Translations under genes and position numbers: made by a program
DNA from: Marinobacter bryozoorum
GTDB taxonomy: Bacteria > Pseudomonadota > Gammaproteobacteria > Pseudomonadales > Oleiphilaceae
Reading direction: 5' to 3'
NCBI RefSeq assembly: GCF_023156245.1
Contig: NZ_JAKZAH010000002.1
Span: 62,001-126,000 of the forward strand
DNA: 64,000 nt
Notes under the pieces: model-generated
What the model was told of the DNA's origin: nothing
What the model saw: only the letters and a program-made list of their open reading frames with translations
The model's database searches: none
Shown: positions 37,309 through 46,611 of the stretch, one piece after another
How positions within the stretch are numbered: the stretch's first letter is position 1
Layout: the number at the start of each line of letters is the position of its first letter

Positions 37309-38153
37309 GCGACGATCAGTCGAGTCGCGGCCAGGACCGAAAGTCCTGGCTGGAGCGAATATCCCAGGCTTTCTCCAGCGAGCCTGAGTCCGTCGAGGAC
37401 GTGCTGGAGATTCTTCGTGATGCCGAAGAACACAATATTATCGACACCGATGCCATGAGCATCATCGAAGGCGCCATGCAGGTAATTGACATGCGCGTCG
37501 ACGAAATCATGATTCCCCGCTCCCAGATGGTCACCGTGAAGGCCTCCCAGGAACCCAAGGCCTTCCTCAAGGAAATCATCGATTCTGCCCACAGCCGCTT
37601 CCCCGTCATCGGCGACAGCCAGGACGACGTGATCGGTGTGCTGCTGGCCAAGGACCTGCTGCCCCTCGCCCTGAACAACGACCTGCACTGGAACCGGATT
37701 CGCGAAATCCTGCGACCGCCCACCTTCGTACCCGAAAGCAAGCGCCTCAACCAGCTGCTCAAGGAGTTCAAGGAGACCCGCAACCACATGGCCATCGTGG
37801 TGGACGAGTATGGCGGCACAGCCGGCCTGATCACCATCGAGGACGTGCTGGAACAGATTGTTGGCGAGATTGAGGACGAGCACGACTTCGATGAGGAAAC
37901 CAACATCAAGCCCCACGGCGACGGCTCCTGGGCCGTGAAGGCCGTGACCTCCGTCGAAGACTTCAATGAATTCTTCGGCACCGACATGGACGAACAGGAG
38001 TTCGACACCATCGGCGGCATTGTGCTCAAGGAGTTCGGCCACCTGCCCCGCCGGGGCGAAACCATCAGCTTCTACGGCTTTACCTTCACCATTGCCAACG
38101 CCGACAACCGGGTCATCCGGTTACTGCAGGTGACCCGCGACGATGTTGAGTAA
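37305..38153 (+). CDS. corC: CBS-domain protein CorC (YbeX)
   Basis: Cytoplasmic protein with paired CBS domains and a CorC_HlyC domain, linked to magnesium/cobalt efflux and, as YbeX, to ribosome maturation. It has 282 residues. The first CBS begins at VDEIMIPRSQMVTVKA, the second ends in AIVVDEYGGTAGLITIEDVLEQIVGEI, and the C-terminal domain has FDTIGGIVLKEFGHLPRRGE. It has no membrane segments, unlike the related CNNM protein at 50786-52075. It overlaps lnt by 11 bases. Confidence 0.95.
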   Translation: MSDDQSSRGQDRKSWLERISQAFSSEPESVEDVLEILRDAEEHNIIDTDAMSIIEGAMQVIDMRVDEIMIPRSQMVTVKASQEPKAFLKEIIDSAHSRFPVIGDSQDDVIGVLLAKDLLPLALNNDLHWNRIREILRPPTFVPESKRLNQLLKEFKETRNHMAIVVDEYGGTAGLITIEDVLEQIVGEIEDEHDFDEETNIKPHGDGSWAVKAVTSVEDFNEFFGTDMDEQEFDTIGGIVLKEFGHLPRRGETISFYGFTFTIANADNRVIRLLQVTRDDVE

Positions 38154-39672
38154 CCCGCTGGCCCACGCACCCCGCTGGGCCGGGGCACTGGTCTTACTGG
38201 TTGCCGGTGGCTTGCAGACGCTGACCCTGTCACCCTGGGAATGGTGGTGGCTGGGGCCGGTATCGGTTGCCCTGATTCTTGCCGTTACCCTGTTCCAGCC
38301 TGGCCGGCAGCTGTTCCTGTCGGGCTGGCTGACCGGACTTGGCCTGTTCGCATCCGGTGTCACCTGGATCTACATCAGCATCAGCGAGCACGGCAACACC
38401 TCCATTCCCGTGGCGGTACTGCTGATGACGCTCTTCGTGGCCGGCCTGGCGCTGGTGCACGGCATTGCCTTCTGGGGCTGGGGCAAACTGGCGAAGGAGA
38501 GCCAGGTTCGCCGGCTGATCCTGTTTCCGGCGGTGTGGGTGCTGGCGGACTGGATTCGCGGCTGGTTACTCACCGGCTTTCCCTGGCTCTATCTGGGCAC
38601 CGCCCACGTGGACGGCCCCCTGGCAGGCTGGGCACCACTGGCCGGCGTTCATGGCATCACCCTGATCATCACCGGCACCGGTGCTGCACTCTACGGACTC
38701 TGCAGCCTCATCCGCAGTCGCAGAAACGCCCCTGCCGCCATCCTGGCTGTGTGCACACTGGCGCTCTGGCTGGCCGGCCCGGCCCTGAACCGCTTCCCCT
38801 GGACCGAGGTCAGCAACAAGCCTCTGACCTTTGCGACCATGCAGGGCAACATCCCCCAGCAGATCAAGTGGGATCCGGATTTTCTCCGGGACCAGCTAAT
38901 GGTGTACCTGGGCTTGACCGAAGAGGACTGGGACCGGGACATTATCCTGTGGCCGGAAACCGCCATCCCCATCACCCAGGACCAGGCCGGGCCGATCATC
39001 GAGCATATCCATTCAAAGCTTGGCGAGCAGAGCGTCCTGATCAGCGGCATCCCCTGGTACACCTACAGCACCGACCGGGAGGACTACACCTACCATAACT
39101 CCATTATGGCCATCGGTAATGACGGGAACGGTGTCTACCACAAGCAGAAGCTGGTGCCTTTTGGCGAGTACGTGCCACTGGAACAGTGGCTGCGGGGTAT
39201 TATCGGGTTCTTTGACCTGCCCATGTCCAGCTTCAGCCCCGGTCCGAAATACCAGCAACCGCTGGTAGCCGGCGATGCCAGGCTGATGCCCGCCATCTGT
39301 TATGAAGTGGCCTACCCGGACTTCGTGGCCATGAACGCACGCCGGGGCAACCTGCTGGTAACCATCAGTAATGATGGCTGGTTCGGGGACTCTATCGGCC
39401 CCCACCAGCACCTGCAGATGGCCAGGATGCGCGCCCTGGAGACCGGGCGCTATATGCTGCGGGGCACCAACAATGGTGTAACGGCGGTGATTGACAACAA
39501 AGGTCAGGTCCGTGGCGATATTCCCCAGTTCGAACGGGAAGTACTCAACGGCGAGCTGCGCACCGTCAGTGGCCACACCCCCTTCATGCTGACCGGCTCC
39601 TGGCCGGTGCTGACCCTGGTGGCCATCCTGGTCGTTTTCGTGAGAGAGCGGGTGATTCCCAAGAACCGTTGA
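38143..39672 (+). CDS. lnt: Apolipoprotein N-acyltransferase
   Basis: Inner-membrane enzyme that adds the third acyl chain to lipoproteins, needed before Lol sorting (LptE in this window is a substrate type). It has 509 residues, with about 6-7 membrane helices in the first 220. The periplasmic carbon-nitrogen hydrolase domain carries the catalytic triad Glu (WPETAIPIT), Lys (KQKLVPFGEYVPLE) and Cys (MPAICYEVAYPD). A final C-terminal helix is VLTLVAILVVFV. It is the last gene of the miaB/phoH cluster and convergent with recJ. Confidence 0.97.
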   Translation: MLSNPLAHAPRWAGALVLLVAGGLQTLTLSPWEWWWLGPVSVALILAVTLFQPGRQLFLSGWLTGLGLFASGVTWIYISISEHGNTSIPVAVLLMTLFVAGLALVHGIAFWGWGKLAKESQVRRLILFPAVWVLADWIRGWLLTGFPWLYLGTAHVDGPLAGWAPLAGVHGITLIITGTGAALYGLCSLIRSRRNAPAAILAVCTLALWLAGPALNRFPWTEVSNKPLTFATMQGNIPQQIKWDPDFLRDQLMVYLGLTEEDWDRDIILWPETAIPITQDQAGPIIEHIHSKLGEQSVLISGIPWYTYSTDREDYTYHNSIMAIGNDGNGVYHKQKLVPFGEYVPLEQWLRGIIGFFDLPMSSFSPGPKYQQPLVAGDARLMPAICYEVAYPDFVAMNARRGNLLVTISNDGWFGDSIGPHQHLQMARMRALETGRYMLRGTNNGVTAVIDNKGQVRGDIPQFEREVLNGELRTVSGHTPFMLTGSWPVLTLVAILVVFVRERVIPKNR

Positions 39673-39682
39673 CGATCGAAAC

Positions 39683-39711
39683 GGAACCCGGCTGGTTAGC
39701 GGCTGGGTTCC
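39683..39711. terminator. Hairpin between lnt and recJ
   Basis: GGAACCC (39683-39689) pairs with GGGTTCC (39705-39711) around a 15-base loop that includes the recJ stop codon. It lies just after lnt. There is no T-run, so its role as a terminator is only probable. Confidence 0.4.
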
Positions 39712-41429
39712 AGGTAGTCGATCAGAAGCTGCAGGCTGGTGCGCCCGCGAAAGGTGTTGGCGTCCGGCTTGTACACCACCCGGGCGCCACAACGGGTAAA
39801 GTCCGGTACTTCCGGGCCGGTGTTGAACGCAATGCCGTCGACTGCCACCTTCCCGTCCACCGGTTGCAGTACCAGCTTCAGATGGTTTTCCCCCACAATC
39901 CGCTGGCTGATGACCCGGAACTCGCCATCGAACAGGGGTTCTGGAAAATGCTGGCCCCAGGGACCGGCTTTTTTCAGCAGGTTCGCAGTTTCAAGATTCA
40001 TTTCCGACGGGCTCAGCGGCCCATCCGTTACAATCGCGGCCTCCAGGTCCTCCGCTGTCAGCGTATCGCGCACCGCCTGGTCAAAGGCCTGGCTGAAGTG
40101 CTCCAGCGCCTCCCGCTCGATAGTCATTCCCGCAGCCATGGCATGCCCGCCAAACTTCTTCAGTAACCCCGGGTGTCGGGTATCCACCACCGCCAGGGCA
40201 TCGCGAATATGGAGACCGGGAATCGACCGGGCCGAGCCCTTGATATGCACCCCGTCATCATCCGGTGCGAAGGCAATCGTAGGCCGGTGAGTCTGCTCGC
40301 GGATCCGCGCAGCAAGGATACCGATTACCCCCTGGTGCCAGTCCGGATCGAACAGCGCCAGCCCCCAGGGCAGCCCTTCCAGGTCCAGGGACATCGAGGC
40401 CAGCAGCTCCTGGGCCTGGGCCTTCATTTCCCGTTCGATGGTCCGGCGCTCCCGGTTAAAGCTGTCCAGCTCGCTGGCCAGGCGCCTTGCTTCCTCGGGA
40501 TTGTCTGCCAGCAGGCACGCGATCCCGACGCTCATATCGTCCAGCCGGCCAGCCGCATTCAGGCGGGGACCCACCACAAAGCCAAGGTCGGTAGAGCTGA
40601 TCGCAGTATGGTCACGGCCGGCCACCTCCAGCAAGGCAAGGATACCCGGCCGCGCCAGGCCCTGGCGGATTCGCCGCAAACCCTGCTCCACGAAGATCCG
40701 GTTATTGTGATCCAGGGGTACCACGTCTGCGACGGTACCCAGGGCCACCAGGTCCAGCAGGCTCCCGAGGTTCGGCTCCGGACTTGGCAACCGGCCGGCC
40801 TCCCTCAGGTACTTTCTCAGTGCCGTGAGCACATAGAACATGACGCCGACACCGGCAGCGTTCTTACTCAGAAACGGACACCCTGGCTGATTGGGGTTAA
40901 CGATGGCATCGGCGTCCGGAAGGCCCTCACCGGCCAGGTGGTGATCCGTGACCACCACCTTCATGCCTGCGGCCCGGGCCGCAGCAACACCCTCGTGGGC
41001 GGAAATGCCGTTATCGACGGTGACGAGAAGGTCGGGAGCCGCACCCTCCTCGAGCAGTCGCTCGATGATACCGGGGGTCAGGCCATAGCCATCGGCGAAG
41101 CGGCTGGGTACGCGGAAATCCACGTTACCCAGACCGAGCATGGACAGCCCCAGCATGGCAACCGCGGTACTGGTAGCGCCATCGGCGTCAAAGTCACCGA
41201 GAATCAGTACCGATTGCTGGTGCTCGATGGCCTCGGCGAGCAATGCGACGGCACGGTCGATACCTCTGAGGTCCATGGGCGAAGCGAGGTGCTTCAGGGT
41301 ATAGGCCAGTTCATCGTCGGAGGTCACACCCCGAACGGCATAGAGACGGCGGAGCAAGGGAGGCAAGTCCCGCCCCCAGTCTGTCACGGTTGACGGACCT
41401 GGGCGTCGCAGGATTTTTCTGGGGGTCAT
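39696..41429 (-). CDS. recJ: Single-stranded-DNA-specific exonuclease RecJ
   Basis: 5'-3' exonuclease of the DHH family acting in recombination and mismatch/base-excision repair. It has 577 residues from ATG 41429 with GGAG 5 bases upstream. DHH-family motifs are LGDFDADGATSTAVAML, LVTVDNGISAHEG, VVTDHHLAGEGLPDADAIVNPN and GPRLNAAGRLDDM. The C-terminal DHHA1 motif GGHAMAAGMT lies near residue 430. It follows thrC on the same strand, with a GC-rich hairpin directly before its ribosome-binding site. Confidence 0.97.
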   Translation of the reverse strand: MTPRKILRRPGPSTVTDWGRDLPPLLRRLYAVRGVTSDDELAYTLKHLASPMDLRGIDRAVALLAEAIEHQQSVLILGDFDADGATSTAVAMLGLSMLGLGNVDFRVPSRFADGYGLTPGIIERLLEEGAAPDLLVTVDNGISAHEGVAAARAAGMKVVVTDHHLAGEGLPDADAIVNPNQPGCPFLSKNAAGVGVMFYVLTALRKYLREAGRLPSPEPNLGSLLDLVALGTVADVVPLDHNNRIFVEQGLRRIRQGLARPGILALLEVAGRDHTAISSTDLGFVVGPRLNAAGRLDDMSVGIACLLADNPEEARRLASELDSFNRERRTIEREMKAQAQELLASMSLDLEGLPWGLALFDPDWHQGVIGILAARIREQTHRPTIAFAPDDDGVHIKGSARSIPGLHIRDALAVVDTRHPGLLKKFGGHAMAAGMTIEREALEHFSQAFDQAVRDTLTAEDLEAAIVTDGPLSPSEMNLETANLLKKAGPWGQHFPEPLFDGEFRVISQRIVGENHLKLVLQPVDGKVAVDGIAFNTGPEVPDFTRCGARVVYKPDANTFRGRTSLQLLIDYLEPSR

Positions 41430-41438
41430 AGAAACTCC

Positions 41439-41459
41439 GGGCGCCCTGATAGGGCGCCC
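41439..41459 (-). terminator. Perfect hairpin between thrC stop and recJ ribosome-binding site
   Basis: GGGCGCCCT-gat-AGGGCGCCC, a perfect 9-bp, all-GC-rich stem. On the minus strand it starts about 12 bases after the thrC stop and ends just before the GGAG of recJ. There is no T-run. It could terminate thrC transcripts, protect their 3' end, or limit recJ translation. Confidence 0.5.
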
Positions 41460-41471
41460 CAATTACTCAGG

Positions 41472-42872
41472 TCAGGCATGCTTCCAGTGCTTGGCCATGA
41501 AGTCCTGAACGTCGGTCAGGTTGTTACCCAGCACGGTGTAACGCTCTTCCCGATCGAACAGATCCGCCATATGGGCCGGCAGCTGCGGCTTGACTGTCAG
41601 ACCCGCCTCGGCAATCGCATCCGGGAACTTGGCCGGGTGCGCGGTACCCAGGGTGATCATGGGCACGGCCGGGTCACGGCGGCAGCTGCGGGCAGCTTTA
41701 ACGCCGATCGCGGTGTGGGGATCGAGCAGGTACTCGTTCTCGTCGTAGACCTGGCGAATCGTCTCACAGGTCGCCTTGTCGTCAACCGCATCACTGTCGA
41801 ACAGCTTGCGGGCATGGCGCCAGCGGTAATCCTCGATACTGACCGGGCCCTTGGCAGCATTCTCGAGCAGCAGTTTCACGGCCGCGCCGTCGCGACCGTG
41901 CAGGTCAAACAGCAGGCGCTCGAAGTTGCTGGATACCATGATATCCATGCTCGGGGACAAGGTGTGTTCAAGCTGGTGCTGTTCATAGCGGTTGCCGCTC
42001 ATGAACCGGTGCAGGATGTCATTGCGGTTGGTAGCAATCACCAGCTGGGAGATGGGTAGCCCCATCTTCTTCGCCAGGTAGCCCGCGAAGATATCACCGA
42101 AGTTACCGGTAGGTACCGAGAACGCCATTGAGCGATCCGGGCCGCCCAGGGACAGGGACGCCTGGAAGTAGTAAACGATCTGGGCCATGATCCGCGCCCA
42201 GTTGATGGAGTTCACCGCCGCCAGCCGCGCCTTGCCGCCCAGAAAGGACTGGTCGCCGAAGCTGGCTTTCACCATGCGCTGGCAGTCGTCGAAGTTGCCC
42301 TCGATGGCCAGGTTATGGATGTTGTCGCCGGGGACCGTCGTCATCTGACGGCGCTGCACTTCCGAGACCCGCTGGTGCGGGTGGAGAATGAAGATGTCCA
42401 CATGCTCGCAGCGACGACAACCCTCGATGGCCGCTGAACCGGTGTCACCGGACGTGGCGCCCATAATCACGGCGTGTTCGTTTCGCTTTTCCAGCACGTA
42501 GTCCAGCAAACGCCCCAACAGCTGAAGGGCGAAGTCCTTGAACGCCAGTGTCGGCCCCCGGAACAGCTCCAGCACCCATTCATTGGCATCCAGCTGCACC
42601 AGTGGCGCGACCGCGTTGTGGGCGAACACGTCGTAGGTTTCGTCCAGCATTTTCCGGAAATCGTCTTCCGGAATGGCATCGTCCACGAACGGGTACATGA
42701 TCTTGAAGGCCAGTTCGCTGTACGGCAGGCCGCGCCAGCTGCGGATCTCCTCAAGGCTGAAATGAGGAAGGGACTCGGGTACGTAAAGCCCGCCGTCAGT
42801 GGCGAGGCCGGTCAGCAGGACATCCTCGAAGCCCAGCGCGGGTGCTTCACCCCGTGTACTGATGTATCTCAC
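41472..42872 (-). CDS. thrC: Threonine synthase
   Basis: PLP enzyme converting O-phosphohomoserine to threonine. It has 466 residues. Family features are the start MRYISTRGEAPALGFEDVLL, the PLP-lysine motif PTLAFKDFALQLLGRLLDYV, ATSGDTGSAAIEGC, VPTGNFGDIFAGYLA and TLGTAHPAKFPDA near the end. It starts 11 bases after the hom stop, so hom-thrC are co-transcribed. A thrB-type kinase is not in the cluster. Confidence 0.97.
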   Translation of the reverse strand: MRYISTRGEAPALGFEDVLLTGLATDGGLYVPESLPHFSLEEIRSWRGLPYSELAFKIMYPFVDDAIPEDDFRKMLDETYDVFAHNAVAPLVQLDANEWVLELFRGPTLAFKDFALQLLGRLLDYVLEKRNEHAVIMGATSGDTGSAAIEGCRRCEHVDIFILHPHQRVSEVQRRQMTTVPGDNIHNLAIEGNFDDCQRMVKASFGDQSFLGGKARLAAVNSINWARIMAQIVYYFQASLSLGGPDRSMAFSVPTGNFGDIFAGYLAKKMGLPISQLVIATNRNDILHRFMSGNRYEQHQLEHTLSPSMDIMVSSNFERLLFDLHGRDGAAVKLLLENAAKGPVSIEDYRWRHARKLFDSDAVDDKATCETIRQVYDENEYLLDPHTAIGVKAARSCRRDPAVPMITLGTAHPAKFPDAIAEAGLTVKPQLPAHMADLFDREERYTVLGNNLTDVQDFMAKHWKHA

Positions 42873-42883
42873 GTGCTTACCTG

Positions 42884-44185
42884 TCAGTTGAAGTTTTCTG
42901 CGCGGATGCGGACAACCTGGTCATCCACCTCGTCCAGGGCTTCCAGTTCCTCGATGGCCTGGTTGACCTGGCGCTCCTGTACCGTGTGGGTAAGGATGAT
43001 CACCGGAATCCGGCCATCATGGACCTCGGATTCCTTCTGCATGATGGACTCGATATTGATGCCATGCTCACTGAGGATGGACGCCACCTTGGCCAGCACA
43101 CCCGGACGGTCCAGGGCCTGGATGCGCAGGTAGTAGGCAGACTGGGTGAACTCCATGGGCAGCACTTCGAGGTCCTCGATGGCCTCCGGTGCGAAACCGA
43201 GGTAGGGCACGCGACCCTGGGCGCCAGACTGGACGGTTCTGGCAACATCGACGATATCCGCGATAACAGCAGAGGCGGTGGCCTCATCACCCGCACCCGG
43301 CCCGTAGTACATGGTCTGCCCAACCGCGTCACCGTCCATCAACACGGCGTTCAGAACCCCGTCTACCTGGGCAATCAGGTGACTCCGGGGAACCAGTGTC
43401 GGGTGGACCCGCAGCTCGATGCCGCCTTCACGGCGACGGGCAATACCCAGGTGCTTGACCCGATACCCCAGCAACTCTGCGTGGGCTATATCGTAGGGCG
43501 TAAGGCGGGAGATGCCTTCAGTGTAGGCCCGTTCAAACTGCAATGGTACGCCAAAGCTGGCGGATGCCATGATGGTGAGCTTGTGGGCCGCATCGACGCC
43601 TTCCACATCGAAGGTCGGGTCGGCTTCTGCATAACCCAGGTCCTGGGCTTCCTGGAGCACCTCGTTAAAGGGGCGCCCCTTGCGCATCTCGGTGAGAATG
43701 TAGTTGCCGGTACCATTGATGATGCCTGCCAGCCAGTCGATTCGGTTGGCCGCCATGCCCTCACGAATTGCCTTGATAACGGGAATACCGCCGGCGACAC
43801 CGGCTTCATAGGCAACGGCAACCCCGGCCTGTGCGGCGGCTTCGAAGATCTCGTTGCCATGGACCGCGATCAGCGCCTTGTTGGCGGTTACCACATGCTT
43901 ACCGTTGGCGATGGCTGCCAGTACCAGCTCGCGGGCGGTTTCATAGCCGCCAATCAGCTCGACCACAACATCGACGTCCGGATCGTTGACCACATCCATG
44001 ATATCGGTACTGAAGGGAATATCGCCAAGATCAATATCGTCCCGCCAGGTGCGAGTCGCTACCCGTACCGTACGGATGGCACAACCAGCACGGCCAGCAA
44101 TCAGGCCAGCGTTCCTGGTCAGCACATTGAACGTCCCGCCACCGACGGTCCCCAAGCCGCAGATTCCGACCCTGACTTCTTTCAA
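42884..44185 (-). CDS. hom: Homoserine dehydrogenase
   Basis: NAD(P)H-dependent reduction of aspartate semialdehyde to homoserine. It has 433 residues, the monofunctional form without an aspartokinase domain. Motifs are the Rossmann VRVGICGLGTVGGGTFNVL, VTANKALIAVHG, YEAGVAGGIPVIKAIREG, GIINGTGNYIL and GVDAAHKLTIMA. A C-terminal ACT domain (about 350-425, YYLRIQALDRPGVLAKVASI) suggests feedback inhibition by threonine. It precedes thrC and lies 96 bases after dsbC. Confidence 0.97.
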   Translation of the reverse strand: MKEVRVGICGLGTVGGGTFNVLTRNAGLIAGRAGCAIRTVRVATRTWRDDIDLGDIPFSTDIMDVVNDPDVDVVVELIGGYETARELVLAAIANGKHVVTANKALIAVHGNEIFEAAAQAGVAVAYEAGVAGGIPVIKAIREGMAANRIDWLAGIINGTGNYILTEMRKGRPFNEVLQEAQDLGYAEADPTFDVEGVDAAHKLTIMASASFGVPLQFERAYTEGISRLTPYDIAHAELLGYRVKHLGIARRREGGIELRVHPTLVPRSHLIAQVDGVLNAVLMDGDAVGQTMYYGPGAGDEATASAVIADIVDVARTVQSGAQGRVPYLGFAPEAIEDLEVLPMEFTQSAYYLRIQALDRPGVLAKVASILSEHGINIESIMQKESEVHDGRIPVIILTHTVQERQVNQAIEELEALDEVDDQVVRIRAENFN

Positions 44186-44281
44186 GCTTCACCTCAATGC
44201 CCGATGGATAGTATTTGCGGCACTAGTATACCGATTAGCCGGGCTCAGAACACCACCGCCCGGCCAATATCAGGCATCGGT

Positions 44282-45031
44282 TCAGTTCAGGCCAAGGCCT
44301 TCTGCCAGCTTGTCTGCGGGTACGTAGCCACGAATCATGTTGCCGTCCTCCAGCAGGATGGCCGGCGTGCCGGTTACACCCACCTGCTGACCAAGCTGGT
44401 ACTGGTCCGCTACCGGATTGTCACAACTGGCCTCGGGAACGCTCTCTCCAGCCTTGGCCCTGTTCATGGCCGCCACCTGGTCCTCGGCGCACCAGACCGA
44501 CTCGTACTTGGCGAATGACGGCGTGCCAGGACCCGAACGGGGAAAGGCGTAGTAATTCACGGTAATACCAAGGTCATTCAGACGCGCCATCTCGTCATGC
44601 AACTTGCGGCAATAGGGACAATCGATGTCCGTAAACACATCGACTTCGGCCCTTTGCTCGCCATTCGCCGGATAGGTAATCAACCCCTTCTCACCGAAGG
44701 AAGCCATGGTTTCAGCTCGCTCACCTGCCCGGGCTTGCTCGGTTACGTTGACGATACCCTTGTCAGTGAGCTGAAGCATTTCGCCGGCAAGGATGTACTC
44801 GCCATCTTCGGTGGCGTAGATCATGTCACGGTTATTGGTACGCACCTCGTAAAGGCCGGGGACCGCTGACACCTTGACTTCATTGACCTGGAGGCCTGGC
44901 ACGGCGTCACTGAGCCGCTTGGCAATGATGTCTTCAGGGGTTTCCGCTACCGCCTGGGGAGCCACCAGGAATGCGCTCAGCGCCAGGATGGCTGCTACAC
45001 CACGTAGGGAACGGACTAGCAATTGATTCAT
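44282..45031 (-). CDS. dsbC: Thiol:disulfide interchange protein DsbC
   Basis: Periplasmic disulfide isomerase. It has 249 residues. A signal peptide (ILALSAFLVAPQAVA-ETPED) is cleaved at about residue 29. The N-terminal dimerisation domain spans about 30-90, and the thioredoxin-like domain has the active site FTDIDCPYCRKLHDEM (CPYC). A second Cys pair sits in VWCAED and EASCDNP. The C-terminal part GVTGTPAILLEDGNMIRGY holds the cis-Pro loop. It lies between xerD and hom, the order known in pseudomonads. Confidence 0.96.
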   Translation of the reverse strand: MNQLLVRSLRGVAAILALSAFLVAPQAVAETPEDIIAKRLSDAVPGLQVNEVKVSAVPGLYEVRTNNRDMIYATEDGEYILAGEMLQLTDKGIVNVTEQARAGERAETMASFGEKGLITYPANGEQRAEVDVFTDIDCPYCRKLHDEMARLNDLGITVNYYAFPRSGPGTPSFAKYESVWCAEDQVAAMNRAKAGESVPEASCDNPVADQYQLGQQVGVTGTPAILLEDGNMIRGYVPADKLAEGLGLN

Positions 45032-45149
45032 GGATAACCCTGCTTTTTCGAAAGGGGGTGGATTTTTGATTCGGCACTCAGTAGACCAAAGCCCTGCCCA
45101 CGGAGCAATTGTTCGCTGTCCGGTTGTGACTGAACGACAGTGAAAAAGT

Positions 45150-46091
45150 TCAGCCTCGCGGATGATGGGTATGATGCAGGTCCTGGAGGCGCTGTTGTGC
45201 TACATGGGTGTATATCTGGGTTGTTGACAGGTCCGCATGGCCCAGCAGCATCTGCACCACCCTCAGGTCGGCGCCATGGTTTAAAAGATGGGTTGCAAAG
45301 GCGTGGCGGAGGGTATGAGGCGACAGTTTCTTGCGGATACCGGCCCGGTCGGCGTAGTGCCGGATCCGATACCAGAACGCCTGTCGGCTCATGGCCGTAC
45401 CACGGTTACCGGGAAACAGGTCATCGGAGACCTTGCCCCGCAGCAGCTCCCCCCGGGCCTGGTTCATATAGCGAAGCAGCCAGTCGACAGCCTCCTCTCC
45501 CATGGGTACCAGACGCTCCTTGTCTCCCTTACCGGTCACCCGGATCACCCCCTGCCGGAGGTTGACCTGGTCCACCCGTAACGTCACCAACTCGCTGACC
45601 CGCAGCCCGCAACCGTACAAAATCTCCAGCATGGCCCGGTCACGCAATTCCAGACGCTCATCCCGCACCTGCTGCCCCAGCGGCTCATTCAACAGCCCCT
45701 CCACGTCGGCCTCAGACAGGGTATCCGGCAAACGGCGGGCAAGGTGAGGGCTTTCAATGCGAAGCGTCGGATCCTCGGTAACCAGGTGTTCCCGCAGAAG
45801 ATACCGGTAGAACCGGCGCAGCCCGGACAGGCGCCGGGCGGCCGTGGCATTCTTGCGACCCTGGACAAAGGCGGAGGATATCCAGTCCAGCAGGTGCTGA
45901 CGGCCGGCTCCCAAAAGCGACGGCGACCCTGGCCTGTCCGCCAGCCAGGCCGACAGCAGCCGCAGATCACTGCCATAGGCCGAACGGGTTTTTTCCCCCA
46001 ACCCATCCTCCAGCCAGAGTGCATCCAGGAACCGCTGGATCAGGTGCTCGTCTTCAGCTCTCAGGGGCTTTCTGTCTTTACGCTCAACCAC
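45150..46091 (-). CDS. xerD: Site-specific tyrosine recombinase XerD
   Basis: Works with XerC at dif to resolve chromosome dimers, under FtsK control. It has 313 residues if GTG 46091 is the start; CGGAG lies 8 bases upstream, and E. coli XerD has 298. A longer frame to 46181 would run through the rplS terminator and is unlikely. The N-terminal SAM-like domain is LIQRFLDALWLEDGLGEKTRSAY. The catalytic residues lie in LYGCGLRVSELVTLRV (Arg), SPHTLRHAFATHLLNHGADLR (His, Arg) and LGHADLSTTQIYTHV (His, Tyr). dsbC follows downstream. Confidence 0.95.
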   Translation of the reverse strand: MVERKDRKPLRAEDEHLIQRFLDALWLEDGLGEKTRSAYGSDLRLLSAWLADRPGSPSLLGAGRQHLLDWISSAFVQGRKNATAARRLSGLRRFYRYLLREHLVTEDPTLRIESPHLARRLPDTLSEADVEGLLNEPLGQQVRDERLELRDRAMLEILYGCGLRVSELVTLRVDQVNLRQGVIRVTGKGDKERLVPMGEEAVDWLLRYMNQARGELLRGKVSDDLFPGNRGTAMSRQAFWYRIRHYADRAGIRKKLSPHTLRHAFATHLLNHGADLRVVQMLLGHADLSTTQIYTHVAQQRLQDLHHTHHPRG

Positions 46092-46130
46092 TTTGCGGTC
46101 TCCGCCATGCACTTGTCCGGTTTCCAGACG

Positions 46131-46162
46131 CGAAAAAGGGCAGCCGAAGCCGCCCTTTTTCG
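46131..46162 (-). terminator. Rho-independent terminator of the rpsP-rimM-trmD-rplS operon
   Basis: Perfect 11-bp stem CGAAAAAGGGC (46131-46141) with GCCCTTTTTCG (46152-46162). Read on the minus strand, the GC stem is followed by a T-run. It is 53 bases past the rplS stop. Confidence 0.88.
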
Positions 46163-46214
46163 TTGCCTGCAAAGCGGACATTGCCCGCCTGCGGCCGTAT
46201 GCGCCAGACCTGGA

Positions 46215-46571
46215 TCAGCCCAGCTTTTCCTTGATCCGTGCGGCCTTGCCGGACAGTTCGCGGAGGTAGTACAGCTTGGCCTGGCGAACGTCGCCACGAC
46301 GCTTCACAGAAATGCTGTCAATCAGCTTGGAGAAGGTCTGGAAGGTACGCTCAACGCCCACACCATAGGAAACCTTCCGTACGGTGAATGACGAGTTCAT
46401 ACCACGGTTGCGCTTGCCGATAACCACGCCTTCGAACGCCTGCAGACGCTCACGGTTACCTTCAGTTACGCGAACCTGTACAACCACGGTATCGCCCGGT
46501 GCAAACTCGGGGATTTCCTTGGTCATCTGCTCCGCTTCAATCTGACTGATGATGTCGTTCTTGCCACTCAT
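46215..46571 (-). CDS. rplS: 50S ribosomal protein L19
   Basis: Large-subunit protein at the 30S-50S interface. It has 118 residues, standard length. Family signatures are [52 protein letters not shown] and [19 protein letters not shown]. It is the last gene of rpsP-rimM-trmD-rplS, 40 bases after trmD, and is followed by a strong terminator. Confidence 0.99.
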   Translation of the reverse strand: MSGKNDIISQIEAEQMTKEIPEFAPGDTVVVQVRVTEGNRERLQAFEGVVIGKRNRGMNSSFTVRKVSYGVGVERTFQTFSKLIDSISVKRRGDVRQAKLYYLRELSGKAARIKEKLG

Positions 46572-46611
46572 CGTTATGTGCTCCTGATACCCAATCTCTT
46601 AATGCCCTGAT

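Noticed and set aside
44206..44281. A threonine-type leader peptide/attenuator before hom
   Set aside because: The gap is too short and contains no Thr/Ile-rich short frame followed by a terminator; only a 7-bp GCCGGGC/GCCCGGC hairpin is seen.
42986..44518. A 510-codon open frame opposite hom and dsbC
   Set aside because: Runs across two real genes and their gap without any family signature.
46092..46181. N-terminal extension of XerD
   Set aside because: The extension would be encoded by the rplS terminator hairpin and exceeds normal XerD length.
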